DNA of 64,000 nucleotides from Labilibaculum sp. K2S (GTDB lineage Bacteria; Bacteroidota; Bacteroidia; Bacteroidales; Marinifilaceae): positions 62,001 through 126,000 of the forward strand of contig NZ_JAUCMW010000012.1 of NCBI RefSeq assembly GCF_030372765.1, written 5' to 3'. A program made the position numbers and the translations under genes. The notes under the pieces are model-generated. The model saw nothing but the letters and a program-made list of their open reading frames with translations. It had not been told where the DNA came from and made no database searches. Positions 8,693 to 17,133 of the stretch are shown one piece after another (position 1 is the stretch's first letter; every line of letters begins with the position of its first letter).

Positions 8693-9793
8693 TTAGGTAT
8701 TTGTTTGCAAGGCCATCGATTTAAACAAACACCAAACTTTTTTCCCCTCGGAAAGTTCCATTTTTAAAAGGGAAGCGTGAGTGATCGAAATCAATAATTT
8801 AAAGCCAACATCAACAAGACAATAGTTGCGATTCTCTTTTTGAATCACTTTTACAATCGTTCCGGGCAACTGATTTCGAATAGAAATATTGGGAATTTCC
8901 TCCAATGTTAAGGCAATGTCCTCGGGACGAAGCGACACATTCATTTCATCGCCAATTTGGCAACAATCCAAAACCATTTCTCTCTCAATGCTTATTTCTT
9001 CACTCGCGTCTTTGTTCGATAAAATAGTTAATCCGTTTTTCTTATCGTGAGCTTCAACCCTAAATTGAATTACATTCATTAAACCGGCACCCCGCATTAC
9101 ATCAAGCATATTCTCCTGCTCAATCAAATCAAGATAGTTTCCATGCCCAAGAACGCGTCCGTTTTTGAGCAAAAACAACTCCCGGGTCAAACTTAGTAAA
9201 TCAGGCAAATCATGACTTACAACAAGCATGGGGATGTTAAATTTTCGATTGATCTTTATCAGATAAGGAATAATCTGCCTGCGCAACTTCACATCCAACG
9301 ATGAAAAGGGTTCATCCATCAGCAAAAGCTTGGGAGAACTAAGCAAGGCACGCCCTATGGCTACCCTTTGCTTCTCTCCTCCTGATAATTGTCCGGGTCG
9401 TTTTTCAAGCAAATTATTTAGTTCCAGCAAATTGACCAGTTCGGTAAATTCTATTACTTGTTTCCCTTTCGGGATGTACTTTGCTGCAAAAAGTAAATTT
9501 TTTCGAACATTCATGTGCGGAAACAATCTTCCTTCCTGAAACACATATCCAACTTTACGATTTCGGGCTGGTTCATAAATATTTTTAAAAGTATCTACCA
9601 TCGTAGTTTCTTCTATTTTCAAGAATCCTTCATCGGGCTTCTCTAAACCAACCAATAAGTGCATTAAAGTTGTTTTTCCTGCCCCCGACGGCCCAAAGAT
9701 TCCCGTAATTCCTTGAATAAAATCCACTTCAATATCCAGAGAAAAATCACCCTTACTACGTTTTAAATGTGCCGACAAAGCGTGCATAAACAA
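8693..9793 (-). CDS. modC: Molybdate ABC transporter ATPase ModC
   Basis: This 366-residue ATPase energises molybdate uptake. The ABC motifs are Walker A GPSGAGKT (34-41), Q-loop Gln86, signature LSGGEKQR (136-143), Walker B LLLMDE (156-161) and the switch histidine in VVSHDLPD. The C-terminal region (about 290-360, TIVKVIQKENRNYCLVDVGF) is a TOBE/MOP domain that binds molybdate, which separates ModC from other importer ATPases. It is the last gene of modABC, starting 45 bases after modB. Translation could also begin at the third-codon ATG. Confidence 0.95.
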   Translation of the reverse strand: MFMHALSAHLKRSKGDFSLDIEVDFIQGITGIFGPSGAGKTTLMHLLVGLEKPDEGFLKIEETTMVDTFKNIYEPARNRKVGYVFQEGRLFPHMNVRKNLLFAAKYIPKGKQVIEFTELVNLLELNNLLEKRPGQLSGGEKQRVAIGRALLSSPKLLLMDEPFSSLDVKLRRQIIPYLIKINRKFNIPMLVVSHDLPDLLSLTRELFLLKNGRVLGHGNYLDLIEQENMLDVMRGAGLMNVIQFRVEAHDKKNGLTILSNKDASEEISIEREMVLDCCQIGDEMNVSLRPEDIALTLEEIPNISIRNQLPGTIVKVIQKENRNYCLVDVGFKLLISITHASLLKMELSEGKKVWCLFKSMALQTNT

Positions 9794-9838
9794 TTGATTA
9801 TTAAATTAGAACTAATTCTCACAATAGGATTCTCAAAC

Positions 9839-10534
9839 TTAGTTCCGCTTGTGTAATTTTTTCACTAAATATTCAGAAAAAGCCATGGCCAAAAAGGAAA
9901 AAAGCACTGCAACCAGAAGCAATCTAAATGCCGAACTTTCCATACCAGGCATTTGAATCTGATTGAACAAAGCCAATGGAATGGTTTGAGTTTCACCGGA
10001 AATATTTCCTGCAAATATAATGGTGGCGCCAAATTCACCCAATGATCTTGCAAATGAGAGTACAAAACCACTGATAATACCTGGCAATGCCAAAGGTAAA
10101 GTCACTCTAACAAAACTTTGAAAAGTACTGGCTCCCAAAGTTCTCGCGGCTTCTTCAAATCCAGGATCAACCATTTCAATGGAAAGTCGAATGGCACGCA
10201 CAGCCAATGGAAAAGAAACAATCATAGAAGCGATTACCGCAGCATAATAAGTAAAGGCAATTCTGATTCCGAGCAATTCGTTCAACCAGTGACCAATCAG
10301 TCCTTTTGTTCCTAATAAAAGCAACAGAATAAAACCTGTAGCAACAGGTGGTAAAACCAAGGGTAAATTTATAAATCCTTCAATTAAAGATTTTCCCCGA
10401 AAAGTTTTACGGGCCAGCCACCAGCCCATCAAAACAGCAATGGGTAAAACCAAAACAGCACACCACAAAGCCACTTTAAAAGAAAGACCGATTGCACTCA
10501 TTTCTGTTTCCGAAAATACGAACCAATGCTCCAT
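9839..10534 (-). CDS. modB: Molybdate ABC transporter permease ModB
   Basis: This 231-residue inner-membrane permease has about five or six transmembrane helices. It carries the conserved cytoplasmic EAA loop (EEAARTLGASTFQSF) that docks to ModC, and the FARSLGEFGATIIFAG segment typical of ModB. It begins two bases after modA ends, so the two are translationally coupled. The length is normal for the family. Confidence 0.95.
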   Translation of the reverse strand: MEHWFVFSETEMSAIGLSFKVALWCAVLVLPIAVLMGWWLARKTFRGKSLIEGFINLPLVLPPVATGFILLLLLGTKGLIGHWLNELLGIRIAFTYYAAVIASMIVSFPLAVRAIRLSIEMVDPGFEEAARTLGASTFQSFVRVTLPLALPGIISGFVLSFARSLGEFGATIIFAGNISGETQTIPLALFNQIQMPGMESSAFRLLLVAVLFSFLAMAFSEYLVKKLHKRN

Positions 10535-10536
10535 AA

Positions 10537-11316
10537 TTAGTCTATTTTAAAACTATTTTTTTCCCAAATAGATTTGGCTTTATCCTCATTTAAAAAGGCA
10601 ACGAATGCCTCCAGTTTTTTATCTGAATTTATTTTGCCTGCACCGAAATAAAGTATTGGATCACAATCTGTCACAGCAAATTCATAAACTGTTCTCACTT
10701 TTTTAGATTTCTTTGCATCTGATAAATATACCATCCCCATTTCAACCTCTCCCATCTCAACCATAAAAAGGGCATCTCTAACATCCTTAGCAGGTAATAT
10801 TCGTTTGGCAAATTTATTTTCCCATGAATTGTTTATCATGATTTGCCTGGCATACTTACCTGCTGGAACATGAGCAGGATCGCCAATGGAAATTCGACCT
10901 TTGAATAAATCGGGGAAATTAACTATCGAAACAGAATCCAGATACAAATCTGTATTCTCGATGGGTACAATAGCCACCATTCTATTTTCAACCAGGCTCC
11001 GAATCGAATTTCGATCAACCAATTGTAAAGAATCCAAATAATGCATCCACTCCCTGCTGGCCGAAACATAGTAATCGAACTCAGCACCACTTTCAATTTG
11101 TCTGGCCAATATACCCGACGACGCAAAATTCAGACGAACACTTATTCCTGTCTCCTTCTTAAACTCCTGGGCAATTTCATTCATCACATCAATAACGCTT
11201 GCTGCCGCAAAAACACTAATCGAGTTAGTGGATTTATTGTGAGATGAGCAGGATAGTAAAAAAACAAATAGGAGCAAAAAGAGATACTGTTTCTTCGATT
11301 TCAGCAATAATTTCAT
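10537..11316 (-). CDS. modA: Molybdate-binding lipoprotein ModA
   Basis: This 259-residue periplasmic binding protein has a lipoprotein signal ending FLLSC (Cys23). The mature part begins SVFAAASVIDVMNEI and continues with NFASSG, the residues that bind the oxyanion in ModA. Later motifs (GDPAHVPAGKYA and VEMGEVEMGMVY) are also ModA-like. It is first in modABC. A tungstate preference cannot be excluded from sequence. No ModE-type site was recognised upstream; a broken Crp/Fnr-type gene lies there instead. Confidence 0.93.
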   Translation of the reverse strand: MKLLLKSKKQYLFLLLFVFLLSCSSHNKSTNSISVFAAASVIDVMNEIAQEFKKETGISVRLNFASSGILARQIESGAEFDYYVSASREWMHYLDSLQLVDRNSIRSLVENRMVAIVPIENTDLYLDSVSIVNFPDLFKGRISIGDPAHVPAGKYARQIMINNSWENKFAKRILPAKDVRDALFMVEMGEVEMGMVYLSDAKKSKKVRTVYEFAVTDCDPILYFGAGKINSDKKLEAFVAFLNEDKAKSIWEKNSFKID

Positions 11317-11400
11317 AAGACATTAGATTAGTTGGGGTTTGAAGACATGAAAATAGCAATTTTTCCTAAGATTAAAGCTTTCCATAATTAGATAGAGCAT

Positions 11401-11618
11401 GGAATTAAAATTGGAGATGAACGTGAAATCCGGTCAAACCTAACGCATCAAGATATTGCAAACCTTGCTGCCACAACACGACAAGCACTTACATCTAACT
11501 TTTAATGAGTTAGAACAAAACGGTATTATCACTTACGATAGAAGAAAAATTCTTAATAAGAAAACCAGAGGAATTGCTGCAGGCTTTTTGCAGACTAAAC
11601 ATTCAAAAATCAGCCTAA
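11401..11618 (+). pseudogene. Broken Crp/Fnr-type regulator, C-terminal HTH remnant
   Basis: Three frames must be joined to read the helix-turn-helix end of a Crp/Fnr protein. Frame one gives GIKIGDEREIRSNLTHQDIA then NLAATTRQALTSNF and a stop. After a one-base shift, NELEQNGIITYDRRKIL follows. After a second shift near 11562, PEELLQAFCRLNIQKSA and a stop at 11616-11618 follow. The order and spacing match the LTHQDIA...RQ...LNEL...I.YDRRKI pattern of Bacteroidota Crp homologues. The cyclic-nucleotide domain is absent and a stop lies just upstream. It sits between modA and the msrQ-like gene, so it may be the lost regulator of one of them. Confidence 0.75.
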
Positions 11619-11624
11619 AACCTG

Positions 11625-12278
11625 TTAGTTTTTTTTCATTCGTAATTCTTCCAAACGCGAACGTATTGGTTTGTATCTAATTATAAAACCCAGCCCCAAT
11701 AAACAAACATAAACAAGCCAGTCTTCTTCCAGCAGTATTACATGCAAAACGACCAAACCTGCTGCCACATAAGCCAATTTGTGAAGTTTTTTCCATGCCT
11801 TTTTCAATAACTTCATAGACCTTTTATTGGATGTAATCATTAAAGCAAATACAATAATTCCAGCCAAGAATCCGGTTACAAGTTTTACTTCACTAAAAAT
11901 GGCTAAAAATCCCTCGTACTTGATAAAAAAAGAAAAATGCAAAAGGGCATAAACACCTGTTGTTATACCAATTGCCTGACGGGTACGCAAATTGCTTGTC
12001 CATCCAAAAAGAATACGTACAGGTGTACACATTAAAATGGCTATCAGAAAACGAATGCCCCATTTTCCTGTAGTATGAATCGCATATTTAATACCAGGTA
12101 TTGCATCAACATCCATTTTCTCAGCTAGTTCGGGAGATAATTCGTAATCATCAAAAATGAGAAAATCATAATTGTTATTCTCAAAATTAAAATTTGCCAA
12201 TTCGTACAAGCTTAACAAAGGAACAAACGCAATGATGCAAACTAAAATCCATCCCCTGTTTTTCTTCAGCCAATTCAT
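11625..12278 (-). CDS. MsrQ/YedZ-like haem-binding membrane protein
   Basis: This 217-residue protein has about six membrane helices and belongs to the ferric-reductase-like group. It shows the MsrQ signatures: HTTGKWGIRFLIAILMCTP with CTPVRILFGW, RTRQAIGITTGVYALLHFSF and WKKLHKLAYVAAGLVVLHVI. The histidines in these helices would ligate b-type haem. Known MsrQ passes quinone electrons to the molybdopterin enzyme MsrP, which repairs periplasmic methionine sulfoxide. No MsrP gene is in this window, so another partner is possible. The proximity to modABC fits a molybdoenzyme link but does not prove one. Confidence 0.82.
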   Translation of the reverse strand: MNWLKKNRGWILVCIIAFVPLLSLYELANFNFENNNYDFLIFDDYELSPELAEKMDVDAIPGIKYAIHTTGKWGIRFLIAILMCTPVRILFGWTSNLRTRQAIGITTGVYALLHFSFFIKYEGFLAIFSEVKLVTGFLAGIIVFALMITSNKRSMKLLKKAWKKLHKLAYVAAGLVVLHVILLEEDWLVYVCLLGLGFIIRYKPIRSRLEELRMKKN

Positions 12279-12332
12279 ATAAAACTCAAAATTAATAACG
12301 CAGAATCTCTTTCCAGAGGTAATATAAAATCA

Positions 12333-12365
12333 AAAAAAGCCCAAAACAGCATGTTAGGCTCTTTT
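12333..12365 (-). terminator. Weak terminator after the Crp/Fnr gene
   Basis: AAAAAAAGCCC and GGCTCTTTT can pair across about 15 bases, and the reverse strand then runs into seven T residues. It lies 73 bases past the stop of the Crp/Fnr gene. The stem is short. Confidence 0.4.
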
Positions 12366-12437
12366 CAATAAGTAAAGATGGGGAAAAAACAAGAGACGAT
12401 AAATACCAACATTTAGGTATTAAAAAAAAGGAAGGAA

Positions 12438-13142
12438 TTACCCGACACGGCTAATTTGCTTTAGTTTATCCATATCCAGTATTGAAATACAACGACCATT
12501 TATTTTTATGATCTTGTCAGATTCAAAACCGCAAATCTGCTTCGACACACTCTCACGACTGGTTCCAATCATGCAAGCAATTTCTTTACGGCTTAGTGGC
12601 AAAATAAAATTCGGAGAATTAAAAATCACACATGAAAAATACAAAAGAGCATCGGCAACTTTGCCAAAAATCTTTTTTTGATGCTGATCGATAAAACGAT
12701 GATAATTCCTCACACTATCATTACATACCGAAGACAATATTTCATAACCAAACCTTCCATTTTCTTTAATAAATGTTGAAAAAACAGGAAGCTTGATATA
12801 ACAAACAGTTACATTGGTTAAAGCCATGTAAGAATAGTGAGTTATATTGTCACTAAAGATAGAATGTAAGCCCAAATAAGAATGAGGCTTAATAACCTGC
12901 AGAATATATTCCTGATGCCGATCCCCCTTTCCATATTCTTTCACAAGACCACTTCGCAGGTATACAACATGATCGGCCCAAGCACCTTCCGACAATATTA
13001 TCTCTCCCCTCTCAAATGAAACTTCATGGTAGTTATCACTCAACAAAGACAAGTCATCACTAGAAAGCATTTGAACAGCACAGGATTTGTCTGTACAAGT
13101 TTCACAATTCGAAAAAACTGAGGTATTAGACTGTAGTAACAT
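12438..13142 (-). CDS. Crp/Fnr-family regulator with N-terminal cysteine cluster
   Basis: This 234-residue regulator starts at the ATG at 13142; a longer frame exists, but a -7 promoter element lies within it. The N-terminus has four cysteines (NCETCTDKSCAVQM gives C-x2-C-x4-C, with one more further on). A cyclic-nucleotide-type beta-barrel follows (about 40-150, SEGAWADHVVYLRSG). The C-terminus is a Crp helix-turn-helix (LPLSRKEIACMIGTSRESVS). The cysteines suggest an iron-sulfur or redox sensor as in FNR, but spacing differs from E. coli FNR, so this is inference. It is monocistronic. Targets may include the adjacent msrQ-like and mod genes. Confidence 0.88.
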   Translation of the reverse strand: MLLQSNTSVFSNCETCTDKSCAVQMLSSDDLSLLSDNYHEVSFERGEIILSEGAWADHVVYLRSGLVKEYGKGDRHQEYILQVIKPHSYLGLHSIFSDNITHYSYMALTNVTVCYIKLPVFSTFIKENGRFGYEILSSVCNDSVRNYHRFIDQHQKKIFGKVADALLYFSCVIFNSPNFILPLSRKEIACMIGTSRESVSKQICGFESDKIIKINGRCISILDMDKLKQISRVG

Positions 13143-13161
13143 AATGATGTAATATATCTCA

Positions 13162-13169
13162 CAAATATA
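13162..13169 (-). promoter_or_regulatory. -7 element of the Crp/Fnr gene
   Basis: The reverse strand reads TATATTTG, 20 bases before the ATG at 13142. A reverse-strand TTG at 13191-13193 could be the -33 element at a spacing of 21. It supports the shorter start. Confidence 0.5.
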
Positions 13170-13193
13170 TGATAAAACATTCACAATAAGCAA

Positions 13194-13471
13194 TTATTAC
13201 ACCCGTAACTTCGACTGTAACTTTACAGTAAACGAAAAAATCATAAAAAAAAACAATCCTCCTTAGCTCAATATCATTTATTGATTATGTAATACTTTAC
13301 CTTTGGATGATCAGCTTTTGAGTTGGGAGCTCAGGATAAATTTTACTGCGGATTCTATTGCAAATTTGCGCTGTCTCTTGTGTTTTTCTTTTGTTGGTGT
13401 GCTGCTCTTTTCAAAAGGTTTTTTCATTAAAAAACAACTCGAAACACTTAGGACTAGTTATCTTGACTTAT
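13194..13471. other. Non-coding stretch
   Basis: Apart from the Crp promoter on the left and the terminator on the right, no gene, RNA or repeat was recognised here. It is T-rich with short poly-A and poly-T runs. Confidence 0.4.
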
Positions 13472-13500
13472 AAAAAAAGGATCGACTGTTCAGTCGATCC
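13472..13500 (-). terminator. Strong terminator of the coiled-coil protein gene
   Basis: GGATCGACTG and CAGTCGATCC (13479-13500) form a perfect 10-base stem with a two-base centre. On the reverse strand it is followed by seven T residues (13472-13478). It lies 26 bases after the gene's stop. Confidence 0.88.
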
Positions 13501-13526
13501 TCTATTACTTCTATGAAATTAGATTA

Positions 13527-14219
13527 TTACAAACCTAAATTCTTATTCTTTATCACTTCATCCTGAAGTTTCCTTGCTAATTTTTGCTCACGTACAAGAG
13601 CATTCTTACGATGAGTATCGAATTCCTCACGTACATCTTCTAAGGTTTCTTTGGTTTCTACTGTTACAACATTACTTCTTTTAAATAGAAAGAAGCACAA
13701 ACCGGCAATCGCAAGCGATCCCAAAATAAAAACCCACATAATGGTATTATAAGTCGATTTTGGCAGTTGCATTCCCAACAGACTCATACTATCTTTAGAA
13801 TTAATCGTTTCTTCCAATTGATTTTTTACTGTTTGCAATTCTTTTTTTAGAGAAGCAATTTCTGTATTTTGATTTTCAAGTAAAGATTTTGTATCCGACA
13901 AATTCTTTTTTACTAAATTCAACGAATCGGTAACATTCGACTGAAATTTATCTAAAGAGCTGATTTTAACGACTTTATAATCCTCGTAACGATTGGATTT
14001 TGTCATCATATAATCAAACTGCTCTTTAATGGTTCCTTCATCAAGATAAGCTTTTACAGGCTTTCTTACGACAGGTTTCACAACTTCTGGAGTAGTAGCC
14101 TCCTCCTGCTTCTTCACTTCTTTTTTTACTTCGGCAGAAGTTTCTGTTGTCTGTGCATATATTGCAGATGAAAACAAGATGAAAAGAACGATTGAAAATA
14201 ATGTTTTGTACAACTTCAT
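13527..14219 (-). CDS. Exported membrane-anchored coiled-coil protein of unknown function
   Basis: This 230-residue protein has a signal peptide (MKLYKTLFSIVLFILFSS, ending AIYAQ). It then has a charged, lysine- and glutamate-rich segment and a long coiled coil (about 95-140, NLVKKNLSDTKSLLENQNTE). One transmembrane helix follows (about 160-180, IMWVFILGSLAIAGLCFFLF), and a cytoplasmic charged tail ends the protein. Similar Bacteroidota proteins are sometimes labelled as tRNA methyltransferases in databases, but no methyltransferase fold is visible here. It is monocistronic with a strong terminator. It could connect envelope and cytoplasm; no function is claimed. Confidence 0.75.
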   Translation of the reverse strand: MKLYKTLFSIVLFILFSSAIYAQTTETSAEVKKEVKKQEEATTPEVVKPVVRKPVKAYLDEGTIKEQFDYMMTKSNRYEDYKVVKISSLDKFQSNVTDSLNLVKKNLSDTKSLLENQNTEIASLKKELQTVKNQLEETINSKDSMSLLGMQLPKSTYNTIMWVFILGSLAIAGLCFFLFKRSNVVTVETKETLEDVREEFDTHRKNALVREQKLARKLQDEVIKNKNLGL

Positions 14220-14314
14220 TGGGATTCTTTTTGTTTTAATTCGTTTCTCAATTACAAAGAAAACGATATTCGACTTATAAAATTGTTAGTTTAGAAAATA
14301 TTTCTTAAACTTAT

Positions 14315-16864
14315 TTATGCTGAATTTCTACTGGCATTAATATTACCATAAAGTGATCGAATAACCAAGTTTTGCAGTATATTATATTTATTTTGATCAA
14401 TATTTCCAGATAAATCCATCTCACGGATTTTCATCAGCGCAAATTGCTGAATACATATTAAAGGCAATACAATCTCTTCCCGCAAATGAATCGAATCCTT
14501 TAATTCCAGTGATAATTCCATAATCTCCTCTTGTCCGGATACTTCCAATAACATATCAATACTTAATTGATATTCCTTATAAATCCAATTCCAAAATTCA
14601 CCAAATTCTTCATCTTTTTTCATGTACTGTGTTAATGAAAAATAAGATTTACTTATTGACTGCATACTATTTTCAACCAAAGTTCTAAAAAACAGAGAAT
14701 TCTGATACAGACTCTTACATCCTTCCATTCGTCCTTCTTCTTTCAACCTTTTTATGGATGCTCCAACACCAAAAAAACCGGGTACATTTTGCTTCATTTG
14801 ACTCCAGGCTCCTACAAAAGGAATTGCCCGCAAATCTTCAAAATTTAACGCCGCTGATGCATTTCGTTTACTGGGGCGACTACCTATTTTTGCTTCTCCA
14901 TAGTATTTCAAAGCACTCATTTTCTCGAGATAAGGCACAAACTTATCCGATGATTTAAATCGTTGATATTCTTCCAAACTATATTGTGAAAGAGCCTCCA
15001 TTATTTCTCTGTCCTCTGTGCAAAATTGTTTACTTTGATCCTCGAACAAACGGTTTTCCAATCCGGCGGTAATCAGTAATTCCTGATAATATTTAGCCGA
15101 AGCTTTGGTTCCAAACTTCGAACTAATCGTCTGACCTTGAATGGTTACCTGTATTTCCTGATTTTCGATATTATTGCCCAGAGAAGAATAAAATTTGTGA
15201 GTATTCCCTCCTCCCCGTGCCGGAGGCCCTCCGCGTCCGTCAAAAAAGACAACTACAATTCCCTTTTCGCGTGCCAATCGGGTAATATTTTCTTTTGCTT
15301 TATAAATGCTCCAATTTGCTGAAAAGTAACCACCATCTTTTGTTCCGTCAGAAAAACCAAGCATAATGGTCTGCTTCTTTCCTCTCGAAACCAAATGCTG
15401 ATAGTATATCTTATTTTCAAACAGCTCCCGCATTGTATCATCCGCTTTCGACAAATCATCAATCGTTTCGAATAATGGCACAATATCTAATGGTAAAGAG
15501 TCTTCCCAGGCACAAAGCTTAGCCATGGCATAAACCCGGGCCACATCAACAGAAGTTTGACAATTACTGATAATAAATCGATTACAGGCCAACTCTCCAT
15601 TTCTTTCCTGAATCTCTTTTATGGTGGGAAAAACACTTATCGTATCTCTACTCACCTCATCTTCTGTTTTAAAATAGCTAACCGATCCTTTTACTTCAAA
15701 TAAACTCTCAAGAGCAGTATTTCTAATTTGCTTATCCAATACCGAAGAAGATTTGCGCAAAACATCAAAAGCTTTACCAATAATCCTGCTATCCTGTCGG
15801 ATATCTATATTTGCAAAATAAATCCCGAACAGTTTTACCTTATTCTGAAACTTCCTCAACAAATCAAGAAAGAAACCATCGTGTTGCTCAATTAATATTT
15901 TCTCAATTTTATTCAAACAATCATTAATCTCAGCAAGAGTAATTCCTGGCCCCTTATCACTATCATTCAAAGAAGTAAGAACCCTTTCTTCCAAATCAAC
16001 AATTAACTCATGCACACCTTTAAAGCTTAATCGCCTGCGCAAAAGTCTCAAATCTTTATAATAATTCGAGAACAAAATATATCGAAGTCTTTCAGCAACT
16101 TTCAGTGTTGTTTCGGTGTTTACATAAGGGTTTCCATCGCGGTCGCCTCCCGGCCAAAAGCCAAACGAGATCACAGAACCAGCCTTTTCATTAGAAAACT
16201 CCTCATTTTTCAGTAATTCCGAATATAAATCTGAAGCCGATTGATAAAATATATTCTCAAGATACCAGCTCAAACTTTTTGCCTCATCATAGGGCGTAGG
16301 GCGTTCCTTCTTAAAAAACGGTGTTTTTCCCAACTGGGTGAGCAATAGCTTAATTTGAAGTAAATCGCTTTTTTGAATGGCTTTTATTAAATCATTGATA
16401 ATGGAAAGAACAGTGCTGGGGTAAAATTGTGTAGGATGAGCTGTTAACACAACCCGCACAGCAAATTTCTCCAAATCTTTTTTAAACCCCTCCGATTTAC
16501 CCGTTTGTTTGATCTTCGATTTTAGTGTTTTCAAACTTCCGGCTCCATCTAAATCATTCATTTTATCAAAAACTGCATCTTCCACTGCATCCAGCAAAAC
16601 CACCTGTCGTTCAATGTAATGAATCACCCGAAACATGAAATCAAATTCTTCCTTTTCAGTTTTAAAGGAGGTTTGCTTCTCAAAAAAATCATCGAAAATT
16701 TCAACCGGTGATTTTCCTGTCTCTAATCCCTTAGAGCATTCTTCTTTTAAAATGGGAATTAAAATTCCCGTTTTATGAATACCATCCAACGGCAGTGTCA
16801 AAAATATACTGTTGTACAATTTGTACTTTAAATCAACTTCATTTTGGAATTTCTCTGATCTCAT
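14315..16864 (-). CDS. ppc: Phosphoenolpyruvate carboxylase
   Basis: This 849-residue enzyme converts PEP and bicarbonate to oxaloacetate, refilling the TCA cycle. Catalytic motifs are VVLTAHPTQ (138-146, catalytic His), GFWPGGDRDGNP (235-246), MLGFSDGTKDGGYFSANW and the glycine-rich loop FFDGRGGPPARGGG. The C-terminus ends SRNSA rather than the QNTG common in other phyla. It is slightly shorter than the E. coli enzyme. It stands alone, divergent from the glycogen genes. Confidence 0.95.
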   Translation of the reverse strand: MRSEKFQNEVDLKYKLYNSIFLTLPLDGIHKTGILIPILKEECSKGLETGKSPVEIFDDFFEKQTSFKTEKEEFDFMFRVIHYIERQVVLLDAVEDAVFDKMNDLDGAGSLKTLKSKIKQTGKSEGFKKDLEKFAVRVVLTAHPTQFYPSTVLSIINDLIKAIQKSDLLQIKLLLTQLGKTPFFKKERPTPYDEAKSLSWYLENIFYQSASDLYSELLKNEEFSNEKAGSVISFGFWPGGDRDGNPYVNTETTLKVAERLRYILFSNYYKDLRLLRRRLSFKGVHELIVDLEERVLTSLNDSDKGPGITLAEINDCLNKIEKILIEQHDGFFLDLLRKFQNKVKLFGIYFANIDIRQDSRIIGKAFDVLRKSSSVLDKQIRNTALESLFEVKGSVSYFKTEDEVSRDTISVFPTIKEIQERNGELACNRFIISNCQTSVDVARVYAMAKLCAWEDSLPLDIVPLFETIDDLSKADDTMRELFENKIYYQHLVSRGKKQTIMLGFSDGTKDGGYFSANWSIYKAKENITRLAREKGIVVVFFDGRGGPPARGGGNTHKFYSSLGNNIENQEIQVTIQGQTISSKFGTKASAKYYQELLITAGLENRLFEDQSKQFCTEDREIMEALSQYSLEEYQRFKSSDKFVPYLEKMSALKYYGEAKIGSRPSKRNASAALNFEDLRAIPFVGAWSQMKQNVPGFFGVGASIKRLKEEGRMEGCKSLYQNSLFFRTLVENSMQSISKSYFSLTQYMKKDEEFGEFWNWIYKEYQLSIDMLLEVSGQEEIMELSLELKDSIHLREEIVLPLICIQQFALMKIREMDLSGNIDQNKYNILQNLVIRSLYGNINASRNSA

Positions 16865-17133
16865 ATAATTATATTTCTTCCCCGTTCATATATATCAATT
16901 AATCGTATTAAGATAGGAAAACAGATTGAGATTAACGAGGTGATAAACTATTAAAAAAAATAACTGCTGCTAGCAGAGAACTGTTGCATTCACAACAATT
17001 CAACCTCTTTATCAGCAAGTAAAAAATCTCAAAAAACTTCACTCTGTTTTAAAATAATTACAGCAGATAAATTGTATCTTTAAACTTGTTGCATCAACAA
17101 CTTACTTCCTAATCCGGAACTCTTATATCGCTT

